Program-made: the position numbers and the translations under genes | NCBI GenBank assembly: GCA_026000755.1 | Contig: BNZC01000004.1 | Span: 1 to 64,000, forward strand | Length of the DNA stretch: 64,000 nucleotides | Reading direction: 5' to 3' | DNA from: Clostridia bacterium | Lineage (GTDB): Bacteria; Bacillota; Clostridia; Lachnospirales; Lachnospiraceae | The notes under the pieces: model-generated | Told to the model about the DNA's origin: nothing | Database searches by the model: none | What the model saw: the letters and a program-made list of their open reading frames with translations, nothing else | Part shown: piece by piece, positions 8,075 through 18,000 of the stretch | How the letters are laid out: every line of letters begins with the position of its first letter | Numbering within the stretch: position 1 is the stretch's first letter

Positions 8075-10240
8075 TTACTTCGCCAACAGCCTCATAATCT
8101 CATTGCTTCTAGCCACAAACTTACTCATGGCATCAGCAGAAAGAGGTCGGTTGCTAAGCAAGGCCAAATCATAGAGCTGTTCACAAATCAGATTCACATG
8201 TTCACCATCGGCGTGTCCTAAAATATACTGCACCAAATCATTATTGGCATTTAAGGTAAGGGTTACATCCCCCCCCCCGAACATGCCGGGATCCATGCCG
8301 GGCATAGCATAGGCTTTCATCATATCCTGCATACGGCGACTTTCTTCCGACAGGGTGATGACAGAAGAAATCGAAACATTCTTAAGCTTCTCCACCTTCA
8401 CTTGCAAGTTCTCCTGTGACAGAGCTTTGCGGAAAATATCCGTTAGGGCATCGGTGCTTTCCTTCAAATCCTCTTCGGAAGCCTCTTCTTTCAAAGAATC
8501 CGTCAAATCCGCATCAATCCGTAGGAAACGATAGTTTTCATTCTTATGCTCCAACTGGGAAATAAAGGAGGTGTCAATGTGGTGGTCTAAAATCACCGCA
8601 TCCATGCCCTGTTCCTTGAACATATTAATGTACTGGCTCTGCTGTTGCAAATCTGTAACATAGTAAACCGTTTCTCTGGTATCTTTCTCCTCGGCAAATT
8701 CATCAGCAGAGGTATCTTGGTCAGCATTTTCACCGTCAGCGGCAGTATCCTTATTTTCATCACTTGCCGAATCCCCGGAAGTATTTTCTCCATCAACAGC
8801 AGTATCCTTATTTTCAGTATTTGCCGAATCACTTGAATCCCCGTCAGCCGCTTTTTCTTTCTCCTTCTCTAACAATTCCGGCAAAGTCAAATAGGCACCG
8901 CTTAAGTTCTTAAACAGGATATGGTCGTTCATTTTCTCGCAGAATTTCTCGTCCTTTAAGCAACCGAACTTGATAAAGGGGCTGATGTCATCCCAATATT
9001 TCTCGTAGGTTTCTTTCTCGGTCTTTTCCATACCAACCAACTTATCTGCAACCTTTTTCGAGATGTAATCGGAAATCTTTTTCACGAAACCATCATTTTG
9101 CAAGGCACTTCTGGACACATTTAAGGGCAAATCGGGGCAGTCAATCACGCCCTTTAGGAGCATTAAAAACTCCGGAATAACCTCTTTGATATTGTCTGCA
9201 ATAAATACCTGATTGTTGTAGAGTTTAATGGTTCCTTCAATGGAATCGTATTCCGTATTGATTTTAGGGAAATACAAAATGCCCTTTAAGCGGAAAGGAT
9301 AGTCCATATTCAAGTGAATCTGAAACAGCGGTTCCTTGTAATCGGAAAATACTTTGCGATAAAATGCCGTATATTCCTCATCTGTCACTTCGTTGGGGTG
9401 CTTGCTCCAAAGGGGGGAGGTATCATTTAAGGAAACAGGGCGTTTCACGATTTTTGTCTTTTCCGTGCGAGGGGAGATTTCCACCTGTTCCTTGGTGCCG
9501 TCCTCGTTTTCTTTTTCCTCGAATTTGGCTTCTTCAATAATTTGTTCGATGACTGTATCTTTCTCGGTCACTTCATCAGCGGGAATGGTTTCATATTCCG
9601 TTTCTGCATTTGCCTTTGACAGAAAAATGGGAATGGGCATGAAAGAACAGTATTTCTGAATCACTTCTCTTGCACGGTATTCATTGGCAAATTCAAGGCA
9701 GTCCTCATTCAAAAATAGGGTAATCTCTGTGCCGATGCTTTCCTTTGTGCCGTCTGTCATGGCATATTCAGTGCCGCCGTCGCATTCCCAATGCACCGCC
9801 TCGGCATCTTCTTTGAAAGAACGGGTGTCAATATGTACTTCATTTGCCACCATGAAAGCAGAATAAAATCCAAGACCGAAGTGTCCGATAATCTGCTCCT
9901 CACTCGCCTTGTCCTTGTATTTTTCCAAGAAATCAGTAGCCCCGGAAAATGCAATCTGGTTGATGTATTCCTGCACTTCTTCCGAAGTCATTCCAAGACC
10001 GTTGTCGATAAATTTAATGCTCTTTTCTTCGGGATTTACGATGACTTGAATTTTGGCCTCGTAATCCTCTGGTAAATTTGCATCACCCACTAAATCCAGC
10101 TTTTTCAGCTTGGTGATGGCATCACAGCCATTTGAGATCAGCTCCCGATAAAAAATGTCATGATCCGAATACAGCCATTTCTTTATGATCGGAAAAATAT
10201 TTTCGCTGTGAATGGAAAGGCTGCCATGTTTGTTACTCAT
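8075..10240 (-). CDS. htpG: Hsp90-family chaperone HtpG with acidic repeat insertion
   Basis: ATP-dependent cytoplasmic chaperone, 721 residues from the ATG at 10240. An in-frame GTG nine bases earlier is too close to AGGAG. The N-terminal ATPase motifs are seen as ELISNGCDAITK, FIDNGLGMTSEE and GHFGLGFYSAFMVA; the middle-domain arginine lies in PLNVSRSALQND. It is ~100 residues longer than E. coli HtpG. Part of the excess is a charged linker (EEKENEDGTKEQVEISPRTEKTK); most is an acidic, Asp/Glu/Asn/Ser-rich insert between the middle and C-terminal domains, built from 19-codon repeats with ENKDTA and DGEN. A ten-base poly-G tract encodes GGGD near residue 655. CIRCE and a strong promoter lie upstream. 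Confidence 0.95.
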   Translation of the reverse strand: MSNKHGSLSIHSENIFPIIKKWLYSDHDIFYRELISNGCDAITKLKKLDLVGDANLPEDYEAKIQVIVNPEEKSIKFIDNGLGMTSEEVQEYINQIAFSGATDFLEKYKDKASEEQIIGHFGLGFYSAFMVANEVHIDTRSFKEDAEAVHWECDGGTEYAMTDGTKESIGTEITLFLNEDCLEFANEYRAREVIQKYCSFMPIPIFLSKANAETEYETIPADEVTEKDTVIEQIIEEAKFEEKENEDGTKEQVEISPRTEKTKIVKRPVSLNDTSPLWSKHPNEVTDEEYTAFYRKVFSDYKEPLFQIHLNMDYPFRLKGILYFPKINTEYDSIEGTIKLYNNQVFIADNIKEVIPEFLMLLKGVIDCPDLPLNVSRSALQNDGFVKKISDYISKKVADKLVGMEKTEKETYEKYWDDISPFIKFGCLKDEKFCEKMNDHILFKNLSGAYLTLPELLEKEKEKAADGDSSDSANTENKDTAVDGENTSGDSASDENKDTAADGENADQDTSADEFAEEKDTRETVYYVTDLQQQSQYINMFKEQGMDAVILDHHIDTSFISQLEHKNENYRFLRIDADLTDSLKEEASEEDLKESTDALTDIFRKALSQENLQVKVEKLKNVSISSVITLSEESRRMQDMMKAYAMPGMDPGMFGGGDVTLTLNANNDLVQYILGHADGEHVNLICEQLYDLALLSNRPLSADAMSKFVARSNEIMRLLAK
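8269..8278. repeat. Poly-C tract (10), poly-G in htpG coding strand
   Basis: Ten C on plus encode Gly-Gly-Gly-Asp in the C-terminal domain of HtpG; the second longest homopolymer in the window. Confidence 0.95.
8690..8850 (-). repeat. 57-bp imperfect tandem repeat in htpG
   Basis: The string CAGTATCCTTATTTTCA begins at 8743 and again at 8800, a period of 57 bases (19 codons). It encodes the acidic ENKDTA...DGEN units. The spacing in codons keeps the frame. Confidence 0.8.
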
Positions 10241-10368
10241 ACTGTACACACTCCTTTTTGTTTTTTATTTGGTTTAGCCATGTTGTTTGGCATTTACGCC
10301 CCTTATTTTCGGCGTTTTGGTAGGGTTTTGAATTGTCTTGTTACAAATCAATCAAACGCTACTTTGTT

Positions 10369-10397
10369 ATTATAATACGAAAATTGCAAGATGTCAA
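10369..10397 (-). promoter_or_regulatory. Sigma-A promoter of htpG
   Basis: On the minus strand TTGACA (10397-10392), exactly 17 bases, then TATAAT (10374-10369): a perfect consensus promoter. The transcript would start near 10362 and carry a leader of about 120 bases. Confidence 0.85.
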
Positions 10398-10404
10398 GAG
10401 GAAA

Positions 10405-10431
10405 TTAGCACTCTTTTTGATAGAGTGCTAA
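10405..10431. promoter_or_regulatory. CIRCE operator (HrcA binding site)
   Basis: TTAGCACTC, nine bases, GAGTGCTAA: an exact match to the CIRCE consensus. It lies 7 bases upstream of the -35 box of htpG. HrcA binding here would place htpG in the heat-shock class controlled with groE and dnaK in Firmicutes. Confidence 0.93.
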
Positions 10432-10490
10432 CAATTTGTTTCTACTCACGATTGATCCCCAACGGCTGTCCGTAAATCGTAACAACAATT

Positions 10491-11444
10491 TTACGCATTT
10501 AAGGCAATATTTAATCCCTCGGACAGGGTAAAACTCAAACGCCGTATGGATTCGTCAATGTCTTTGGGGGTAACAAACATGGTATTTAAGTTGGGGGACA
10601 GCAATTCCCTGATCAAATCATATTTTTCTGCATCATCTAAGGCATTTAAGGAGCCACCAAGCTTCTTAAAATAGTCGGATTCTGACATGGCGGAAACAAG
10701 GTTACTCATGGTATCATTTACAATAGTTGCCGCATCTACTACCGTTGGAATGCCAATGGCAATCACCGGCACACCCATGCTTTCCTTGGAGATGCCATGG
10801 CGATGGTTGCCCACACCGGAACCGGGGTTAATGCCTGTGTCCGTAATCTGGATGGTGCGGCTTAGACGTTTTGTGCTTCTGGCGGCTAAGGCATCGATGA
10901 CAATCACGCAGTCCGGTTTTGTTTCCTTAATCACGCCATGCAAAATCTCTTGGCTTTCCATGCCCGTCTGCGCCATAACCCCGGGAACGATACTGCTGAT
11001 ACGATTGACTTCCTCTTCACCGAAGGCATATTTCCCAAATTCCCGTATGACGTGCCTTGTAATCATCAGATGTTCCGCCACTTGGGGGCCTAAGGCATCC
11101 GGTGTTACCTCTCGATTTCCCAAGCCCACTACCAATACGGAAATGGGGTCTTGCTTTACCGGAAGCAGAGATTTTATGATTTTCGCTAGCTGACAGGAAA
11201 CCTCTCTATGATAATCCTCGTCCTGCTCACTTAGATTCGCCGCTTCTAATGTAATGTATTTTCCCTTGGGCTTGCCCATGATTTTTGCGCCGTTTTCGGT
11301 TTCAATCAAGACGTTTGTAATCTTGATTGCGCTTTCTTTTATGACTTCTTCCTCGATTCTGACCCCTTTGATTTCTACGTTATCTTCTTCAAATTTTTCT
11401 CTTGTCTCTAAAGCCAAGTCCGTTCGAACCTGAAACTGACCCAT
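10491..11444 (-). CDS. gpr: Spore germination protease GPR
   Basis: Degrades small acid-soluble spore proteins during germination; made as a zymogen in the forespore. 317 residues with the family features VRTDLALE near the N terminus (resembling the GPR/SASP cleavage motif), VVGLGNREVTPDALGP, VPGVMAQTGMES, CVIVIDALAARS and GSGVGNHRHGIS. The length is slightly below the ~370 of Bacillus, as in Clostridia. A purine-rich RBS (AAGGAAGCGAGG) lies before the ATG at 11444. This is the best evidence in the window that the organism forms spores. No forespore-type promoter was confidently identified. Confidence 0.95.
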   Translation of the reverse strand: MGQFQVRTDLALETREKFEEDNVEIKGVRIEEEVIKESAIKITNVLIETENGAKIMGKPKGKYITLEAANLSEQDEDYHREVSCQLAKIIKSLLPVKQDPISVLVVGLGNREVTPDALGPQVAEHLMITRHVIREFGKYAFGEEEVNRISSIVPGVMAQTGMESQEILHGVIKETKPDCVIVIDALAARSTKRLSRTIQITDTGINPGSGVGNHRHGISKESMGVPVIAIGIPTVVDAATIVNDTMSNLVSAMSESDYFKKLGGSLNALDDAEKYDLIRELLSPNLNTMFVTPKDIDESIRRLSFTLSEGLNIALNA

Positions 11445-11813
11445 ATCTTATGCCTCGCTTCCTTGAATTTATCCGCCAAACTATTTTTCCCAAAAACAAT
11501 AAAAAGTATGCACAATGTTCCAATTGTACTCCCGACTGACGGCAAAAGGAAATTTTGGCAATTACAACTTTAGAAGCAGAGAAACGCTTCGCCTGTCAAT
11601 AGAATAAAAAAACTTTAAGAAAATGTGAAATACCTATTGAATTTTACGGACAAATTAGGTAAAATATAGAAAGGTAGTAAAAAGTTGGCATTACTTGGCT
11701 GTTTGGTCGAATCTATTAGCCCAAGCAGACGATTTACAGGCGAATTTTCACAGAACCACATGAATCACCAAATGCGGCAATAAAAAATTTATCATAATCA
11801 GGAGGATTAACAC
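11445..11813. other. Divergent intergenic region between gpr and gap
   Basis: 369 bases without a gene. It holds the gap promoter at 11637-11665 and a long leader; no operator or riboswitch was recognised. Confidence 0.6.
11637..11665 (+). promoter_or_regulatory. Sigma-A promoter of the gap-pgk-tpiA unit
   Basis: TTGAAT at 11637-11642, a 17-base spacer and TAAAAT at 11660-11665. The predicted leader to the gap start is about 140 bases. Confidence 0.65.
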
Positions 11814-12839
11814 ATGGCAGTAAAAGTAGCAATCAATGGTTTTGGACGTATCGGACGTTTGGCGTTTCGTCAGATGTTCGGAGCAGAGGGGTATGAGATC
11901 GTTGCAATCAACGATTTGACCAAACCCACAATGCTGGCACACCTGTTGAAGTATGACACTTCACAAGGATCCTATGCGTTGAAGGACAAGGTAAGCGCAG
12001 GGGAAGACTCCATTACCGTAGACGGCAAAGAGATCAAGATTTATGCAAAGGCAGATGCGAAAGAATTGCCTTGGAAAGCCCTTGGTGTTGATGTTGTACT
12101 GGAGTGTACAGGCTTTTATACCTCCAAAGCAAAATCACAGGCACATATTGATGCAGGCGCAAAGAAAGTTGTAATCTCTGCTCCCGCAGGCGATGATCTT
12201 CCTACCATCGTTTACAATACCAACCATGAAATCTTAACAAAGGATGACGACATTATTTCTACTGCATCCTGTACCACCAACTGCTTAGCTCCTATGGCGA
12301 AGGCATTGAATGACTTTGCACCGCTTGTTTCCGGTATCATGACCACGGTTCATGCGTACACAGGCGATCAGATGATCTTAGACGGACCTCACAGAGGCGG
12401 TGATTTAAGAAGAAGTCGTGCAGGTGCGGCTAACATCGTTCCCAACAGCACAGGTGCCGCAAAGGCAATTGGTCTTGTTATCCCTGAATTAAAGGGCAAG
12501 CTGATTGGTTCTGCACAGCGTGTTCCGACCCCGGCAGGTTCTACTACCATTTTAGTGGCAGTTGTGAAGAAAGCCGGCGTAACCGTAGAAGGAATTAATG
12601 CGGCAATGAAAGCCGTTGCTACCGAATCCTTTGGCTACACAGAAGATCCTATCGTATCCTCTGACGTAATCGGAATCAGCTATGGCTCTCTCTTTGATGC
12701 AACCCAGACCATGGTAAGCAAGATTGACGACGATACCTATCAGGTACAGGTTGTTTCCTGGTATGATAACGAGAACAGCTATACCTCTCAGATGGTTCGC
12801 TCCATTAAGCACTTTGGACACTTGATTTACGGAGTGTAA
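11814..12839 (+). CDS. gap: Glyceraldehyde-3-phosphate dehydrogenase
   Basis: Oxidises glyceraldehyde 3-phosphate with NAD and phosphate in glycolysis. 341 residues. The NAD fold begins [14 protein letters not shown]; the catalytic cysteine is in [11 protein letters not shown] (about C153); [16 protein letters not shown] and [15 protein letters not shown] are typical of the type I enzyme. RBS AGGAGG precedes the ATG at 11814. A hairpin with a T run follows the gene, so part of the transcripts may stop before pgk. First gene of the lower glycolytic cluster gap-pgk-tpiA. Confidence 0.98.
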   Translation: MAVKVAINGFGRIGRLAFRQMFGAEGYEIVAINDLTKPTMLAHLLKYDTSQGSYALKDKVSAGEDSITVDGKEIKIYAKADAKELPWKALGVDVVLECTGFYTSKAKSQAHIDAGAKKVVISAPAGDDLPTIVYNTNHEILTKDDDIISTASCTTNCLAPMAKALNDFAPLVSGIMTTVHAYTGDQMILDGPHRGGDLRRSRAGAANIVPNSTGAAKAIGLVIPELKGKLIGSAQRVPTPAGSTTILVAVVKKAGVTVEGINAAMKAVATESFGYTEDPIVSSDVIGISYGSLFDATQTMVSKIDDDTYQVQVVSWYDNENSYTSQMVRSIKHFGHLIYGV

Positions 12840-12860
12840 GCACTATATTTTGACTCTTTT

Positions 12861-12893
12861 GGGTCCGGTCTGTATTGGGCCGGGCCCGTTTTT
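12861..12893 (+). terminator. Terminator-like hairpin after gap
   Basis: GGGTCCGG (12861-12868) pairs with CCGGGCCC (12880-12887), followed by GTTTTT. It could give partial termination between gap and pgk. Confidence 0.65.
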
Positions 12894-12895
12894 AA

Positions 12896-12943
12896 GCCCT
12901 GTTTTTCAGGGCGCTGCTTATCGAGCGTTCTTTGCTCGGTAAG
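12896..12943 (+). repeat. Two intergenic hairpins, the second with a GTTCTTT loop
   Basis: GCCCTG-TTTTT-CAGGGC (12896-12912), then GCTTATCGAGC-GTTCTTT-GCTCGGTAAG (12916-12943). The second belongs to a family found again at 44932-44958 and 47029-47110. Confidence 0.7.
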
Positions 12944-12982
12944 ATACCGATAGACACTATATAAACTTGGAGGACATCAGAA

Positions 12983-14191
12983 ATGGGATTAAATAAATTA
13001 AGTGTAGACGACATCAATGTAAAAGGCAAACGGGTGCTTTGTCGTTGCGATTTCAACGTACCCTTAAAAGATGGTAAAATCAGCGACGAGAATCGTTTGG
13101 TTGCAGCACTGCCCACCATCAAGAAATTAGTGGCGGACGGCGGTAGGCTCATCCTGTGTTCTCACCTTGGCAAGCCAAAGGGAGAGCCGAAGCCCGAGCT
13201 TTCCTTAGCCCCTGTAGCAAAACGTTTGTCACAGCTTTTGGGTCAGGAAGTAAAATTTGCACCCGATAATGAAGTGGTGGGAGCAAATGCAAGAGCGGCA
13301 GTTGCTGCATTAAAGGACGGCGAGATTGTACTCCTTGAGAACACCCGCTATCGCATAGAAGAAACGAAGAATGGGGAAGCCTTTAGTAAGGATTTGGCTT
13401 CTGTTAGTGATGTGTTTGTCAATGATGCTTTCGGTACCGCTCATAGGGCGCATTGCTCCAATGTGGGCGTAGCCGCCTTGGTGAAACCGGCAGCCGTGGG
13501 CTACCTCATGCAGAAAGAAATCGACTTTTTGGGCAATGCGGTAGAGAACCCGGTACGTCCTTTTGTAGCGATCTTAGGCGGAGCAAAGGTTGCGGATAAA
13601 TTAAGCGTAATCTCCAACTTACTGGAGAAATGCGATACCTTAATCATCGGCGGCGGCATGGCATACACTTTCTTAAAGGCAAAAGGCTACGGCGTAGGCA
13701 GCTCCTTAGTGGATGATGAAAAAGTTGGATACTGTAAGGAAATGATAGAAAAAGCGGAGAAGTTAGGCAAGAAATTACTTCTTCCGGAGGATACCATTGT
13801 TGCGGCAGCTTTCCCGAATCCCATTGATGCAGAGATTCCCGTGGATAATGTGCCGGTAGATGCGATCCCGGCGGACAAGATGGGCTTAGACATTGGCACT
13901 GCGGCGGCGAATACCTTTGCAACGGCGGCGAAAACAGCAAAGACCGTGGTTTGGAACGGACCCATGGGCGTATTTGAGAACCCCATTTTGGCAAAAGGTA
14001 CCATTGCGGTAGCAAAAGCTTTAGCGGAAACCGATGCCACAACGATTATCGGCGGCGGCGATTCAGCGGCGGCTGTAAACCAGTTGGGCTTTGGGGATAA
14101 GATGAGCCACATTTCAACAGGCGGCGGGGCTTCCCTTGAATTTTTGGAAGGAAAGGAACTGCCGGGTGTTGCGGCGGCAACGGACAAATAG
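12983..14191 (+). CDS. pgk: Phosphoglycerate kinase
   Basis: Makes ATP from 1,3-bisphosphoglycerate. 402 residues, full family length. N-terminal [18 protein letters not shown] and [11 protein letters not shown] bind the sugar phosphate; LLENTRY and [11 protein letters not shown] are diagnostic; the nucleotide side shows [21 protein letters not shown] and [19 protein letters not shown] lies before the ATG at 12983. It is followed after 11 bases by tpiA and so is surely co-transcribed with it. Confidence 0.98.
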   Translation: MGLNKLSVDDINVKGKRVLCRCDFNVPLKDGKISDENRLVAALPTIKKLVADGGRLILCSHLGKPKGEPKPELSLAPVAKRLSQLLGQEVKFAPDNEVVGANARAAVAALKDGEIVLLENTRYRIEETKNGEAFSKDLASVSDVFVNDAFGTAHRAHCSNVGVAALVKPAAVGYLMQKEIDFLGNAVENPVRPFVAILGGAKVADKLSVISNLLEKCDTLIIGGGMAYTFLKAKGYGVGSSLVDDEKVGYCKEMIEKAEKLGKKLLLPEDTIVAAAFPNPIDAEIPVDNVPVDAIPADKMGLDIGTAAANTFATAAKTAKTVVWNGPMGVFENPILAKGTIAVAKALAETDATTIIGGGDSAAAVNQLGFGDKMSHISTGGGASLEFLEGKELPGVAAATDK

Positions 14192-14202
14192 GAGAGAATA
14201 GC

Positions 14203-14952
14203 ATGGCAAGAAAGAAAATCGTAGCAGGCAACTGGAAGATGAACAAATCTCCAAGTGAAGCCGTAGCTTTGGTCAATGAATTAAAGCCCTTAGTGGCAAA
14301 TCAGGAAGTAGACGTAGTGTTCTGCGTTCCCTCCATTGACATCATTCCCGCATTAGAAGCGGCAAAAGGCAGCAATATTGAGATTGGCGCACAGAATCTG
14401 TATTTCGAAGAAAGCGGTGCCTATACAGGCGAGATTTCGGCAACAATGCTGACGGATGTTGGTGTAAAATACGTGGTAATCGGTCATTCCGAGCGTAGAG
14501 AGTATTTTGCAGAAACCGATGAAACGGTAAATAAGAAAGTGCTGAAAGCAATCGAGCATGGCATTACGCCCATTGTTTGCTGCGGAGAAACCCTTACGCA
14601 AAGGGAACAAGGAATCACCATTGACTTGATTCGTCAGCAGATTAAGATTGCATATCAGAATGTGAGTGCCGATCAGGCGAAGACTACGGTGATTGCCTAT
14701 GAACCCATCTGGGCAATCGGAACAGGAAAGACTGCCACTTCCGATCAGGCACAGGAAGTATGTGCGGCAATCCGTACCTGTATCCGTGAAGTGTACGGCG
14801 CAGCAGTAGCGGATGAGATTCGCATTCAGTACGGCGGTTCGGTAAATGACAGTAATGCCGCTGAATTGTTCGCAAAAGGTGACATTGACGGCGGACTGGT
14901 AGGTGGAGCCTCCTTAAAGGCGGATTTTGGAAAGATTGTGAATTATAAATAG
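14203..14952 (+). CDS. tpiA: Triosephosphate isomerase
   Basis: Interconverts dihydroxyacetone phosphate and glyceraldehyde 3-phosphate. 249 residues with all catalytic positions: K12 in [10 protein letters not shown]95 in [10 protein letters not shown], and E167 in [11 protein letters not shown]; the phosphate loop IQYGGSVND is present. RBS GGAGAG precedes the ATG. It is the last gene of the glycolytic cluster, which lacks the iPGM and enolase genes often found next; phosphoglycerate mutase is encoded separately at 18585. Confidence 0.98.
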   Translation: MARKKIVAGNWKMNKSPSEAVALVNELKPLVANQEVDVVFCVPSIDIIPALEAAKGSNIEIGAQNLYFEESGAYTGEISATMLTDVGVKYVVIGHSERREYFAETDETVNKKVLKAIEHGITPIVCCGETLTQREQGITIDLIRQQIKIAYQNVSADQAKTTVIAYEPIWAIGTGKTATSDQAQEVCAAIRTCIREVYGAAVADEIRIQYGGSVNDSNAAELFAKGDIDGGLVGGASLKADFGKIVNYK

Positions 14953-14963
14953 AATAAGATGCG

Positions 14964-15004
14964 AAAAAAGCGCTCTTCCTCGAAATGGGGGAGGGTGCTT
15001 TTTT
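14964..15004 (+). terminator. Rho-independent terminator of tpiA
   Basis: AAAAAAGC...CTTCCTC pairs with GGGGGAGG...GCTTTTTT, ending in six T. Confidence 0.85.
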
Positions 15005-15037
15005 GCTTATAAAAAACGGAAAAACATAATTTAACCA

Positions 15038-15066
15038 TTGTAAAAACCGTTCTAATGTGGTAAAGT
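15038..15066 (+). promoter_or_regulatory. Sigma-A promoter of alaS
   Basis: TTGTAA (15038-15043), 17 bases, TAAAGT (15061-15066). The start codon is only 33 bases further, so there is no T-box leader. Confidence 0.65.
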
Positions 15067-15098
15067 AGAGAACATAATTATTCTTGGAGGAAACCAAT

Positions 15099-17804
15099 AT
15101 GGAACAGAACGATAGGAAACAGAACGGGCAGAAACAGCAGGGAGTAAACGAACTACGCAGGAGTTTTTTGAGATTTTTTGAGGGAAAGGGACATCTGGTT
15201 AAGAGCAGTTTTTCTCTTGTTCCCCATAATGACAACAGCCTGCTTTTAATCAATGCAGGTATGGCGCCATTAAAGCCTTATTTTACAGGAGCGGAGATTC
15301 CACCCAATCGCCGTATGGCGACTTGCCAGAAGTGCATTCGAACCGGGGATATTGAAAATGTAGGAAAGACCGCAAGGCATCTTACCTTTTTTGAAATGCT
15401 TGGAAATTTCTCTTTTGGAGACTATTTCAAGAAAGAGGCAATTGCTTGGTCATGGGAATTTCTGACGGAAACGGCAGGTCTGTCCGCTGATCGCTTATAC
15501 CCCTCAATCTTTGGCGAAGATGAAGAGGCATTTGACCTTTGGACGAAAGACATGGGGATTCCCTCGGAAAAGATTACTCGATTTTACCGTGATGAAAATG
15601 GAAAAAGCGATAATTTCTGGGAGCATGGCGCAGGTCCTTGCGGTCCTTGTTCTGAGATTTACTATGACAGGGGAGAGCGTTTCGGTTGCGGCAAACCCGA
15701 TTGCAAGGTGGGCTGTGAATGCGACCGTTACATGGAAGTGTGGAATAATGTGTTCACCCAATTTAACGGAGATGGGCATGGGCATTATGAGGAATTGTCC
15801 AATAAAAACATTGACACGGGCATGGGCTTAGAGCGTTTGGCGGTAGTGGTGCAGGACGTGGAGTCCGTGTTTGATGTGGATACCATGAAAGCCATTCGGG
15901 ATCGGATTTGTGAGATTGCAGGCATTGTCTATGAAAGCGACCCCGGCAAGGATATGTCCATTCGCCTGATTACCGATCATATCCGTTCGGCAACTTTCTT
16001 GATTTGTGATGGTGTTATGCCCTCAAATGAGGGACGGGGCTATGTCTTGCGCCGTTTGATTCGCCGAGCCGCAAGACATGGTAGGTTACTGTTGCAAGAT
16101 CGGGGGGGGGATCTAAAAGGGCGTTTTCTCTCGGAATTAAGCAAGACGGTCATTGCCGCCAACCATGACGGCTATCCTGAATTATTGGAACAACAGACTT
16201 CTATTTTGAAAGTTTTAGAGCAGGAAGAATCCAAATTCAACGAAACCATAGACCAAGGTCTTGGCATTTTAGCGGGTATGCAAGATAAAATGAAGCAAGC
16301 CCATGAAAGCGTATTAAGCGGGGAAGATGCGTTCCGTCTGTATGATACCTACGGTTTCCCCCTGGATTTGACACGGGAAATTATGGAAGAGCAGGGTGTG
16401 TCGGTGGACGAAGAAAGGTTTAACGCCGCCATGGAACGCCAACGTAAGACCGCTCGTGCGGCTCGGAAAGAAACCAATTACATGGGAGCCGATGCCACGG
16501 TTTACGATGAGATACCCCCCGAAATCACTACGGAATTTGTAGGCTATGAACATACACAATATCATTCGGACATTTTGGTGATAGCGGCAGAAGATTCCTT
16601 AAAAGACACCATAAGTGCAGGGCAACAGGGCAGTATATTGGTAAAGGAAACGCCGTTTTATGCCACCATGGGTGGGCAGGAAGCAGATACAGGCATTATT
16701 TCCCTTGGGGAAAATGTCTTTGTAGTAGAAAATACCATCAAGATTATGGGCAATCGATTTGCCCATGTGGGACAGGTTAAAAAGGGAACATTTTCGATAG
16801 GGGATACGGTTATGCTTGCCATAGACGTTGTGCGGCGTGATTTGACAAGGCGAAATCACAGTGCGACCCATTTGTTGCAAAAGGCTCTGCGAGAGGTCTT
16901 AGGAGATCATGTACAGCAGCAGGGATCCTATGTAAATCAGGACAGGCTACGCTTTGACTTTTCTCATTTTGCCCCAATGACAGAAGAGGAAATAGGGCGC
17001 GTAGAGGCACTTGTAAACGAGAAGATTGCCGGTGCATTGCCGGTGCATACCACCATCATGAACATGGAAGCGGCGAAAGCGGCAGGGGCTATGGCTCTGT
17101 TTGGGGAAAAATATGCGGATCTGGTGCGAGTGGTTGAGATGGGGGATTACTCCAAGGAACTCTGCGGCGGAACCCATGTGTCAAATACCGCTGCCATTAC
17201 GGCCTTTAAGATTGTGTCAGAATCCGGCATTGCCGCAGGGGTTCGGCGGATTGAAGCCCTTACATCGGGGGGGGTATTTGCCTATTATGACAAATTAGAA
17301 GAACAGCTAAAAGAGGCGGCGAAACTGGCTAAGACCACTCCGGCGGCTTTGACGGAGCGGATTACAGGACTGCTGGCGGACATTAAAAAATTGCAAAATG
17401 AAAATGAAGCATTAAAGAGCAAAGCGGCGGCAGAATCTTTGGGCGATGTTATGGATCAGGTAACAGAAATAAAGGGCGTGCCGACTCTTGCGGTATCTGT
17501 GGCAGGTGTGGATGGAAATAGCTTGCGAGAGTTGGGAGATCAGTTAAAGGATAAGCTTACAGGCGGTATTATTGTGTTGGCTTCTGAAAAGGATGGGAAG
17601 GTGAGCCTGGTTGCCATGGCAAGCGAGGAAGCCATTGCAAAAGGTGCACACGCAGGAAACCTCATCAAAGCCATTGCAGGCAAAGTAGGCGGTGGCGGTG
17701 GCGGCAGACCGAACATGGCTCAGGCAGGGGGAAAGAACCCGGCAGGGATTTCTGAGGCTATTGCAGAGGCAAAGGTTGTGGTAGAGGGGCAGGTTCATGG
17801 CTGA
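15099..17804 (+). CDS. alaS: Alanyl-tRNA synthetase
   Basis: Charges tRNA-Ala and edits mischarged Ser/Gly. 901 residues from the ATG at 15099 (GGAGG 8 bases upstream). An N-terminal class II core carries NAGMAPLKPYF and FEMLGNFSFGDYFK; the editing domain has the zinc ligands in HSATH (about residue 586) and CGGTH (about 689); the C-terminal C-Ala domain ends with the glycine-rich GGGGGGRPNMAQAGG. Two homopolymers lie in the frame: nine G at 16102 and eight G at 17267. Both encode Gly-Gly. Confidence 0.98.
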   Translation: MEQNDRKQNGQKQQGVNELRRSFLRFFEGKGHLVKSSFSLVPHNDNSLLLINAGMAPLKPYFTGAEIPPNRRMATCQKCIRTGDIENVGKTARHLTFFEMLGNFSFGDYFKKEAIAWSWEFLTETAGLSADRLYPSIFGEDEEAFDLWTKDMGIPSEKITRFYRDENGKSDNFWEHGAGPCGPCSEIYYDRGERFGCGKPDCKVGCECDRYMEVWNNVFTQFNGDGHGHYEELSNKNIDTGMGLERLAVVVQDVESVFDVDTMKAIRDRICEIAGIVYESDPGKDMSIRLITDHIRSATFLICDGVMPSNEGRGYVLRRLIRRAARHGRLLLQDRGGDLKGRFLSELSKTVIAANHDGYPELLEQQTSILKVLEQEESKFNETIDQGLGILAGMQDKMKQAHESVLSGEDAFRLYDTYGFPLDLTREIMEEQGVSVDEERFNAAMERQRKTARAARKETNYMGADATVYDEIPPEITTEFVGYEHTQYHSDILVIAAEDSLKDTISAGQQGSILVKETPFYATMGGQEADTGIISLGENVFVVENTIKIMGNRFAHVGQVKKGTFSIGDTVMLAIDVVRRDLTRRNHSATHLLQKALREVLGDHVQQQGSYVNQDRLRFDFSHFAPMTEEEIGRVEALVNEKIAGALPVHTTIMNMEAAKAAGAMALFGEKYADLVRVVEMGDYSKELCGGTHVSNTAAITAFKIVSESGIAAGVRRIEALTSGGVFAYYDKLEEQLKEAAKLAKTTPAALTERITGLLADIKKLQNENEALKSKAAAESLGDVMDQVTEIKGVPTLAVSVAGVDGNSLRELGDQLKDKLTGGIIVLASEKDGKVSLVAMASEEAIAKGAHAGNLIKAIAGKVGGGGGGRPNMAQAGGKNPAGISEAIAEAKVVVEGQVHG
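16102..16110 (+). repeat. Poly-G tract (9) in alaS
   Basis: Encodes Arg-Gly-Gly-Asp; the frame is intact in an essential gene. Confidence 0.95.
17267..17274 (+). repeat. Poly-G tract (8) in alaS
   Basis: Second homopolymer of the same gene, encoding Ser-Gly-Gly-Val. Confidence 0.95.
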
Positions 17805-17894
17805 AAGCAATTAAGTTGTTTGGGGAACAACCGCAAATAGTAACTTTTCAAATTCCACCCCCAAATTTTATTCTGAAAAATTTCCAAAAAGCGG

Positions 17895-17923
17895 TTGACT
17901 TAACGCCCATGAATTGTTATAAT
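17895..17923 (+). promoter_or_regulatory. Sigma-A promoter of rpsU
   Basis: TTGACT (17895-17900), 17 bases, TATAAT (17918-17923); the leader to the ATG is about 70 bases. Confidence 0.8.
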
Positions 17924-18000
17924 CTTAGGTAGTGCAAAAAGGCTATCCAAACAGTTGTTGCACACGATTCCACAACTGGAGGGAGGTTAGGTCTGAGAAT

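Noticed and set aside
10241..10249. GTG start for htpG
   Set aside because: It is one base from the AGGAG, too close for initiation; the ATG at 10240 has normal spacing.
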